A stretch of DNA of 64,000 nt from Novipirellula caenicola (lineage in GTDB: Bacteria > Planctomycetota > Planctomycetia > Pirellulales > Pirellulaceae). Every line of letters starts with the position of its first letter. The stretch's first letter is position 1. The translations under genes were made by a program, and so were the position numbers. Where the stretch lies: NCBI RefSeq assembly GCF_039545035.1, contig NZ_BAABRO010000020.1:62001-126000 (forward strand), written 5' to 3'. The notes below the pieces were generated by a model that had not been told where the DNA came from, searched no databases, and worked only from the letters and a program-made list of their open reading frames with translations. Shown here piece after piece: positions 57,911-64,000 of this stretch.

Positions 57911-58462
57911 CGTTAAACCGCCCCTGGCTCGCACCCTTCATAATCGCAGTCAAGACATGCGAAAAACGCCTCCCTGCAGTGCCAACCAACCCGTGCGGCC
58001 TTGTGTTTTTGTGGCAAACTCAACCCCCGCGGGCCGCCTATTGCGCATCAATCCACCGCTACAATGCAAAGCAGTTGTTTGCCCCTTTCAGCACACCGCG
58101 TACGACCACGGCAAACACCTAGGTGGATCCCGTCACAATTTTTTTTCGCTGAAAAATTGACTCGAAAACATCAAACGCCTGATCCAATCGCCCCGTTCGA
58201 CTGACATTTGCACGCTATCCTACTTTCTTTCGCTAAAACCACTTCGCAAATGGATTCGGCTACCGCCGGCATCTCACAACCCGAGACGCCACGTTGCGGC
58301 GAAAGTTCATCGCACCCTCTCAGTCGTATTCGCTTGCATTTGGAAGCCCGCATTGCAATCGCCATTGTCATTACTAACATCGATTAGACTGCGGTGCTTG
58401 CACAGCAGTCGATTGTGCAACGCCCTCACCCCACCTGTGACGCTAGCGTCGAAAGCAAAAAG
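57911..58462. other. Intergenic region, no gene recognised
   Basis: About 550 bp between the DUF1559 leader and the sulfatase. Plus-strand frames starting near 57883-58001 begin inside or beside the DUF1559 leader and show no motif. The sulfatase promoter is expected near 58380-58440. Confidence 0.4.
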
Positions 58463-60034
58463 ATGAAGTTCTCTATCAGTACGATTTACGCCAGTATCGC
58501 TTGGCTCTTGTTATGCCCGTGGATGCCCGAATTGTCCGCTGCGGATTCGGATCGTCCCAACATCGTGTTCATCTTCTCAGACGATCACGCGGTCAACGCA
58601 ATCTCGGCTTATGGCGGCCCTTTAGCCGAGGCAGCTCCCACGCCCAACATCGATCAAATCGCCAGAGAAGGAGCACTGTTTCAAAATTCATTCTGTGCAA
58701 ACTCGATCTGCGGCCCGTCGCGTGCCTGTATCTTGACCGGGAAACACAGTCACAAAAATGGCTTCATGCGAAACGATGGCAAGGGCTTTGATTCAAGCCA
58801 ATGGACGTTCGCAAAATCGATTCAAGCGGCTGGTTACCAGACCGCGATAATCGGCAAGTGGCATTTAAAAACCGATCCCGTCGGGTTCGATTACTGGGAG
58901 ATACTGCCGGGACAGGGGCACTACTACAACCCCGTCTTCCTGCAGATGGATGGGTCGCAGAAAAAGTTTGAAGGTTATGTCACGGACCTAACAACCGACA
59001 AATCAATTGACTGGTTGCAGCAACGAGACAAAGACAAACCGTTCTTGTTGATGTGCCAGCACAAGGCTCCACATCGAACGTTTGCACCGGCGCTGCGTCA
59101 CCTAGGAACACTCGACGATGTCGAAATCCCAGAACCCGCGACGCTGTTTGACAACTATGCCAATCGCTCCGCCACGTTGGCGAAGAACGAAATGGAAATC
59201 GACCGCCACATGACTTGGGCCTACGATTTGAAACTTCGCGACGATGAACGAGGTGATCTTAAACTACCCTCGTTTCGAAATTACGGAACGCCTGAATACA
59301 ACCGAATGACCAGCGAGCAGCGAGCCCAGTGGGACGCTCACTTTGCACCGAAAAACGCCGAGTTCGTTCGCGACTATCGCGCCGGTAAAATCAATCACCG
59401 CCAAATGGTGCAGTGGAAGTATCGCCGCTATGCACAAAACTATCTTGAAACGGTCAAGGCTGTCGACGACAGCGTGGGTCGTTTGCTGAAATACCTTGAC
59501 GACAACGATCTGGCAGACAACACGATCGTGATCTATTCGTCCGACCAAGGATTTTACCTGGGCGAACACGGTTGGTTCGACAAACGATGGATGTTTGAAG
59601 AATCATTCAAAATGCCCTTTGTGATTCGTTGGCCCGGAATGATCAAACCGGGCTCGCGACCCGAAGCCTTGATCCAAAATATCGACTACGCACCGACGTT
59701 CATGGAATGTGCGGGATTGCCGATTCCAGATGAAGTCCAAGGACACTCGCTAATGCCCGTGTTGCGTGACAGTTCCGCGAAGGTGCGCGACTCGCTGTAC
59801 TATGCCTACTATGAACTGGGCGAACACGCGGTCCCGCAACACTTCGGAGTCCGCACGAAGAATCACAAACTGTTCTATCTTCCCGCGACCAACGAATGGC
59901 AGATGTTCGATCTAAACAAAGACCCGAACGAGTTGGTGAATGTTTACCACAACCCAGAATACTCGGCCGTACGAACCCAATTGTCACAAGAGTACGAACG
60001 GCTTCGCCGCGAGTTCGAAGCGCCGAACTACTAA
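58463..60034 (+). CDS. Secreted sulfatase
   Basis: A 523-residue sulfatase: signal peptide (FSISTIYASIAWLLLCPWMPELSA), then RPNIVFIFSDDHA with metal-ligand Asp residues and the canonical formylglycine motif C-G-P-S-R at Cys83 (ICGPSRACILTGK). Later conserved blocks are GYQTAIIGKWHLKTDP, YSSDQGFYLGEHGWFDKRWMFEESFKMPFVIRWPG and NIDYAPTFMECAGL. It hydrolyses sulfate esters outside the cytoplasm after Cys oxidation; DUF4976-type C-terminal beta region suggests a polysaccharide or steroid-like substrate. It forms a same-strand group with the next sulfatase and the cytochrome gene. Confidence 0.95.
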   Translation: MKFSISTIYASIAWLLLCPWMPELSAADSDRPNIVFIFSDDHAVNAISAYGGPLAEAAPTPNIDQIAREGALFQNSFCANSICGPSRACILTGKHSHKNGFMRNDGKGFDSSQWTFAKSIQAAGYQTAIIGKWHLKTDPVGFDYWEILPGQGHYYNPVFLQMDGSQKKFEGYVTDLTTDKSIDWLQQRDKDKPFLLMCQHKAPHRTFAPALRHLGTLDDVEIPEPATLFDNYANRSATLAKNEMEIDRHMTWAYDLKLRDDERGDLKLPSFRNYGTPEYNRMTSEQRAQWDAHFAPKNAEFVRDYRAGKINHRQMVQWKYRRYAQNYLETVKAVDDSVGRLLKYLDDNDLADNTIVIYSSDQGFYLGEHGWFDKRWMFEESFKMPFVIRWPGMIKPGSRPEALIQNIDYAPTFMECAGLPIPDEVQGHSLMPVLRDSSAKVRDSLYYAYYELGEHAVPQHFGVRTKNHKLFYLPATNEWQMFDLNKDPNELVNVYHNPEYSAVRTQLSQEYERLRREFEAPNY

Positions 60035-60256
60035 AACCGACTCCTGTTGGCAAATCCGTATAGCCCAACGCAGTGAAGTATTTTTTCCTCAGAGGGTTTC
60101 CAGCCAATTTAGCGTAGCGGAAGTCATGCGTGACTTTCGTTCGATGGCGTATCCCCCGAAACTTTTGACAAGTTTCGCTACAAATTGCTTCATAGCGTTG
60201 CATCTAGCCTGAAACACGATTACGGGACTGATCCCATTTACGCTTGGAGAATACGA

Positions 60257-62005
60257 ATGCAACCGATTGCTACCCCCTTTCGCCGTTTGCGATGGATGTT
60301 ACCGTCGCTGATGAGTTGTCTGCTATGGACATCGCTATCGCTGCCGGCGGTGGCGGAGCAGCCGAATGTTCTGTTCATTTCGGTTGACGATCTAAACGAT
60401 TGGATCGGATGTTTAAAGGGACACCCGCAAGCCCGCACGCCAAACATCGACCGGCTTGCGGAATCGGGAATGCTGTTCACCAACGCTCATTGCGGATCTC
60501 CTGCGTGCAACGGATCTCGATCGGCGATCATGTCGGGACAACCGGCCTACGTTTCCGGCATGTACGACAATCTGCAAAAAATGCGGAGCGTGATGCCCGA
60601 TGCGGAACTGATTCCGAAGTACTTTTCGAAACACGGTTACTGGTCGGCTGGCTCTGGCAAAATCCTGCATTACATCATCGACGCTCAGTCTTGGGACGAC
60701 TACAACCCGCCCAAAGAAACCGAGGATCCGTTTCCAAGAACGCTCTACCCCGAACAGCGTCCGGTTAGCTTGCCACGCGGCGGCCCGTGGCAATACATCG
60801 AAACCGACTGGGGTGGACTCGATGCCACCGACGAAGAGTTTGGCGGCGATTGGTTGGTCTCGAAATGGATCGGAGAACAACTAAGCCGCGAACATGACCA
60901 ACCCTTCTTTCTGGCCTGTGGGATCTATCGTCCTCACGAGCCCTGGTTCGTCCCACAGAAATACTTTGACCAATTTCCGCTCGACGAGATTCAGCTTCCG
61001 CCTGGCTACGCTGCTGATGACATCGACGACCTGCCCCCGGCAGGAAAAAAACTGGCCCGCAATCGCTATTTCGCTCACATACAAAACGAAGGTCAATGGA
61101 AAAAGGCGATCCAAGGCTACCTTGCGTCCATCGCGTTTGCCGATGCGATGGTCGGCCGTGTGATCACGGCGCTGGAAGAAGGCCCCAACAACGACAACAC
61201 GATCGTGATGCTGTGGAGTGACCATGGTTGGCACCTAGGCGAAAAAGAACACTGGCAAAAATACACGGGCTGGCGAGTTTGCACCCGCGTTCCGCTGATC
61301 GTTCGAGTGCCCCAGGGCACCACTGGATTAGAACAGGGCACGCAACCTGGCAGCGTGTGCCAAGCGCCGGTGAGTTTAGTGAGTCTGTATACAACCTTGA
61401 TCGAATTGGCCGGGCTGCCTGCCAAAGCATCGCTACAAGAGCCTAGCTTAGTGCCGCTACTCAAAGACCCGCAAAGCACGTGGCCTCACATGGCAGTCAC
61501 TCAACTGATGTCGCCTGAGAACTACAGTGTCAGCGGTCCGCGTTATCGCTATATCCACTACGCCAATGGCGACGAGGAACTGTACGACATCGAAACGGAT
61601 CCGTACGAGTGGAACAATTTGGCCGGAGACCCAAAATTCGCCGAACCGCTTACAAGACTGAAACAACATGGGCCCAAAGATCCCGCGAAATTTGTCCCTC
61701 CGGCCCCCTCGTCGTTAACAAAATTAAAATGGCATCCAGCTGGCTCGGCTGCGGTTCCGGCATCCAATCCCGATGGCAATCGCTTCAACGTGACCTTCTC
61801 GAATCAAAGCGGCCAACCGGTCAAAATGTTTCAAAGCTTGGGCGACCAGGCCCCTCAACCCTTCGGCGTGCTCGAAAGCGGTTGGTCAAAACCGCAATTG
61901 ACTCGCCCCGGCACCGTGTGGCTGATCACGGACCTCGATGATCAACCGCTCGGTCATTTTGTTGTGGGGGATCGCACGGCCCAAGCGGTCATCCCGAAAC
62001 GCTAA
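60257..62005 (+). CDS. Secreted sulfatase, iduronate-2-sulfatase-like
   Basis: A 582-residue sulfatase of the iduronate-2-sulfatase-like group often seen in planctomycetes. The signal peptide (MLPSLMSCLLWTSLSLPAVA) is followed by PNVLFISVDDLNDWIGCLKGHPQARTPNIDRLA and the formylglycine site Cys84 in PACNGSRSAIMSG (C-N-G-S-R, with Gly for the usual Pro). Further blocks are GSGKILHY, VMLWSDHGWHLGEKEHWQKYTGWRVCTRVPLIVRVP and LYDIETDPYEWNNLAGDP. The last 110 residues form an extra beta-rich domain, possibly carbohydrate-binding. GGAGA about 7 bp upstream supports ATG 60257. Confidence 0.93.
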   Translation: MQPIATPFRRLRWMLPSLMSCLLWTSLSLPAVAEQPNVLFISVDDLNDWIGCLKGHPQARTPNIDRLAESGMLFTNAHCGSPACNGSRSAIMSGQPAYVSGMYDNLQKMRSVMPDAELIPKYFSKHGYWSAGSGKILHYIIDAQSWDDYNPPKETEDPFPRTLYPEQRPVSLPRGGPWQYIETDWGGLDATDEEFGGDWLVSKWIGEQLSREHDQPFFLACGIYRPHEPWFVPQKYFDQFPLDEIQLPPGYAADDIDDLPPAGKKLARNRYFAHIQNEGQWKKAIQGYLASIAFADAMVGRVITALEEGPNNDNTIVMLWSDHGWHLGEKEHWQKYTGWRVCTRVPLIVRVPQGTTGLEQGTQPGSVCQAPVSLVSLYTTLIELAGLPAKASLQEPSLVPLLKDPQSTWPHMAVTQLMSPENYSVSGPRYRYIHYANGDEELYDIETDPYEWNNLAGDPKFAEPLTRLKQHGPKDPAKFVPPAPSSLTKLKWHPAGSAAVPASNPDGNRFNVTFSNQSGQPVKMFQSLGDQAPQPFGVLESGWSKPQLTRPGTVWLITDLDDQPLGHFVVGDRTAQAVIPKR

Positions 62006-62187
62006 GCCAGCCGGCGAGCGATTGCGACATTGTAGACAACGTTGCTTTCCGCTCGTTACAAAGCACAAAGCCTAAGATTCGCTATGTGCGCGGATTCGTT
62101 GTTTATTGAGGATTTTAAGCAAGAAAAAGCGACACAGAGGGCTTAGGCTTGTTGGGGGCTACCTATATTTCCTGAAATCACGGCGAC

Positions 62188-64000
62188 ATGAAAACCATGC
62201 ATTTATTTGCCAATTGCGAGCGTCAGCGGCAAATCCGTGTCCATTTAGAAAATTCGGAACGATCAATATTGCGAACCGTGAAACGGTTTATCCTGCCGAT
62301 CGTTACCCTGCCGATGGTACAGCGATCCACGACAAACCATCGTCCTCGTGCCAAAGCGATTGACGACCGCCTGCCTAAGCTTGTTCCCACATTCGCTGGC
62401 CAAACCAATCACCAAGGCTGCGTCGCCAGGAATCTTTGCGTTATCTCGTTGGTGATGCTGGCCTTGGCTGCAAACGCCTCGCCAGCTGAGGGACAGACGT
62501 TGACCGAGCGTCTGGTGACTGAAGCCCCGGTCAAACTGGTTCAGCAGGCTCGCCAAGACGGTGACATCGTTCGTGGCGCGATCTTGTTTCACCAAGGCAA
62601 CATCAACTGTGCGAAGTGCCATCGGCCTGTCAGCGAGAGCGATCGGCTTGCTCCAGACCTAAGCCGATTGGGACAAGAGGTTAGCGACGAATCGATTGTC
62701 GAATCGATCCTGCTGCCTTCGAAAACGATTCGAAAAGGCTTCGAAACCGTCTCGGTCTTGACCGTTGATGGCCATGTTGTCAACGGAAGCATTGTCAGCC
62801 AGGACGATCAAAAAGTTGTTTTGCGAAGCAGCCAAAACATTGAACAACTGATTACGTTTGAGCAAGACGACATTGAGGCGATCAAGCCTAGCGCCAAATC
62901 GAATATGCCCGATGGGCTGGCCAACGAATTGAAGGACCGTCAACAGTTCCTTGACCTGCTTCGCTATACCCTGGATCTGAAACAGCGAGGCCCCACCGAC
63001 GATGCAGCAAACGAAGACTCGTTGGTCCGCCGCGAACTCAGTGACGAAACCAAAGGGATCGTCCTGATCAAGCAGCTCAATTGCAGCGGTTGCCACGATT
63101 GGAAAACCGGCGAGTCGATACCGCCGCTGCAGCATGGGCCAAATCTGAAATGGTCCGCTAAATGGTTGAACCCGGATTATCTCGCGGCCTTCATCGCCGA
63201 TCCTCAGCACACGAAGCCTGGTACGAGCATGCCTAACATGCTCAGCCACCTGGACGACAAACAGCGAACCGAATCGGCAACCGCCCTTGTCCATTTCCTG
63301 ACCTCGCTTGCGAACAACTCACTCACGGCTCCGCACGCTCCCCAGTCGCCGGTGGATCTGCAGGCGGATGGCGAAGGAATCCTGCGAGGCGAAGAGTTGT
63401 TTCATTCGATTGGCTGCGTCGCTTGTCACTCGCCACGCAACGACCTAGCAATCGAGCAACCGCTTGAAGACTCGATTCCGCTTGGCGACCTCGGTAACAA
63501 GTACGACACAAATGCACTGACGATATTTCTGAAGAACCCGCATGCGGTTCGCCCCTCAGGCCGCATGCCTAACATGCAGCTGACTCATCTTGAAGCTCAG
63601 GATCTATCTCGCTACTTGTTGCAGGCGAGCGAAAGTGACGCAAAGACTTCATGGCAAATCGATTCCGCACTTGCTGGAAAAGGCAAGCAGCTTTTCTCGC
63701 AGCTCCGCTGTGTCAACTGCCACGCTGACGTGATTGACACCGCACCTGCATTGCCGCACCCTGCTGCCCTTGTGGACCTTGATCCAAACGGCGGCTGCCT
63801 GTCGGGCGAATCCGGCAAATGGCCTCAATACAGCCTTGACGAAACTGACCAACAGCAGATTACAGCGGCGATCCAAAGCCTGCCATCCGAGCTATCAGCC
63901 GAGCAGGAGATCAACATTACGTTGGCGACACTGAACTGTTTTGCGTGTCATCGCCGAGACAATATCGGTGGTGTCACGACGGCTCGAAGTCATCATTTTC
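62188..64000 (+). CDS. Multihaem cytochrome c-type protein, 3' end outside window
   Basis: An open frame from ATG 62188 (after an in-frame stop at 62173) runs to the window edge, at least 604 codons. Five CxxCH haem sites are visible: CAKCH near 62610, CSGCH near 63090, CVACH near 63420, CVNCH near 63715 and CFACH near 63945. The first domain resembles the terminal PVC cytochrome block of the 20-kb fusion (ILLPSKTIRKGFETVSVLTVDG, MPDGLANELKDRQQFLDLLRYTLDLK). A signal-like core (LCVISLVMLALAANASPAEG) begins about 90 residues in, so the true start may be ATG 62314 or later. It is probably an exported electron-transfer protein. Confidence 0.8.
   Translation, partial: MKTMHLFANCERQRQIRVHLENSERSILRTVKRFILPIVTLPMVQRSTTNHRPRAKAIDDRLPKLVPTFAGQTNHQGCVARNLCVISLVMLALAANASPAEGQTLTERLVTEAPVKLVQQARQDGDIVRGAILFHQGNINCAKCHRPVSESDRLAPDLSRLGQEVSDESIVESILLPSKTIRKGFETVSVLTVDGHVVNGSIVSQDDQKVVLRSSQNIEQLITFEQDDIEAIKPSAKSNMPDGLANELKDRQQFLDLLRYTLDLKQRGPTDDAANEDSLVRRELSDETKGIVLIKQLNCSGCHDWKTGESIPPLQHGPNLKWSAKWLNPDYLAAFIADPQHTKPGTSMPNMLSHLDDKQRTESATALVHFLTSLANNSLTAPHAPQSPVDLQADGEGILRGEELFHSIGCVACHSPRNDLAIEQPLEDSIPLGDLGNKYDTNALTIFLKNPHAVRPSGRMPNMQLTHLEAQDLSRYLLQASESDAKTSWQIDSALAGKGKQLFSQLRCVNCHADVIDTAPALPHPAALVDLDPNGGCLSGESGKWPQYSLDETDQQQITAAIQSLPSELSAEQEINITLATLNCFACHRRDNIGGVTTARSHHF

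Overview
The window looks like a piece of a planctomycete chromosome, most likely from the Rhodopirellula/Novipirellula group (Pirellulaceae). This is inferred from gene content. It has two DUF1559 proteins with type-IV-pilin-like N-termini, three secreted sulfatases, a large secreted protein joining an SGNH hydrolase, a PVC-type dehydrogenase propeller and two CxxCH haem sites, a second multi-CxxCH cytochrome, FHA/PP2C and Ser/Thr kinase signalling, and long AT- or repeat-bearing intergenic regions. Shine-Dalgarno sites are often weak, so many starts were chosen from family alignment, signal peptides or start/stop overlaps.

Layout. 0-6.8 kb: tail of a Fis-type regulator, a serine esterase, a LemA-like membrane protein, a DinB-fold protein, two hypotheticals, a DUF4112 protein, and an ArsB/NhaD-type transporter followed closely by a universal-stress protein. 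6.8-10.4 kb (minus): the Tad secretion motor and platform genes tadA/cpaF, tadB and tadC. 10.9-19.5 kb: M13 metallopeptidase, protein-L-isoaspartate methyltransferase, a hypothetical, a papain-fold protein lacking its catalytic residues, a secreted Cys/His-repeat protein, a GT61 glycosyltransferase and a small AlkZ-related protein. 20.0-23.6 kb: the SGNH/PVC-dehydrogenase/cytochrome fusion. 23.66-26.11 kb: a 94-bp palindromic repeat array (21 copies) interrupted by one REP-associated tyrosine transposase; this is the most unusual structure in the window.

26.2-38 kb: a secreted His-rich propeller-like protein, tRNA-Leu(CAG), an MBL-fold hydrolase, nusB, a Ser/Thr kinase divergent from lnt (lipoprotein acylation), a fatty-acid desaturase, a diverged solo copy of the 94-bp repeat, and an ECF sigma/anti-sigma pair. 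38.5-50.5 kb: a sulfatase with an odd active site, a hibernation-factor/Rnk operon convergent with an NtrC-type two-component pair, a HEAT-repeat protein, a site-2 protease, an inositol-monophosphatase-family enzyme, and a minus-strand operon encoding FHA-GAF-PP2C phosphatase, acylphosphatase, CmoA and CmoB (tRNA wobble-uridine modification). 52.7-58 kb: tRNA-Gln(CTG), a repeat-rich non-coding stretch, and two paralogous modules, each a DUF1559 protein plus a small lipoprotein, preceded by nearly duplicated leaders with conserved hairpins. 58.4-64 kb: two sulfatases and the start of a multihaem cytochrome that runs off the window.

How the genes fit together: the sulfatases, cytochrome fusions and exported proteins suggest breakdown of sulfated polysaccharides at the cell surface. 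The two-component pair, hibernation factor, sigma/anti-sigma pair, kinase and PP2C genes are regulatory and stress functions. The 94-bp repeats and their transposase appear to be a planctomycete counterpart of proteobacterial REP/RAYT systems.
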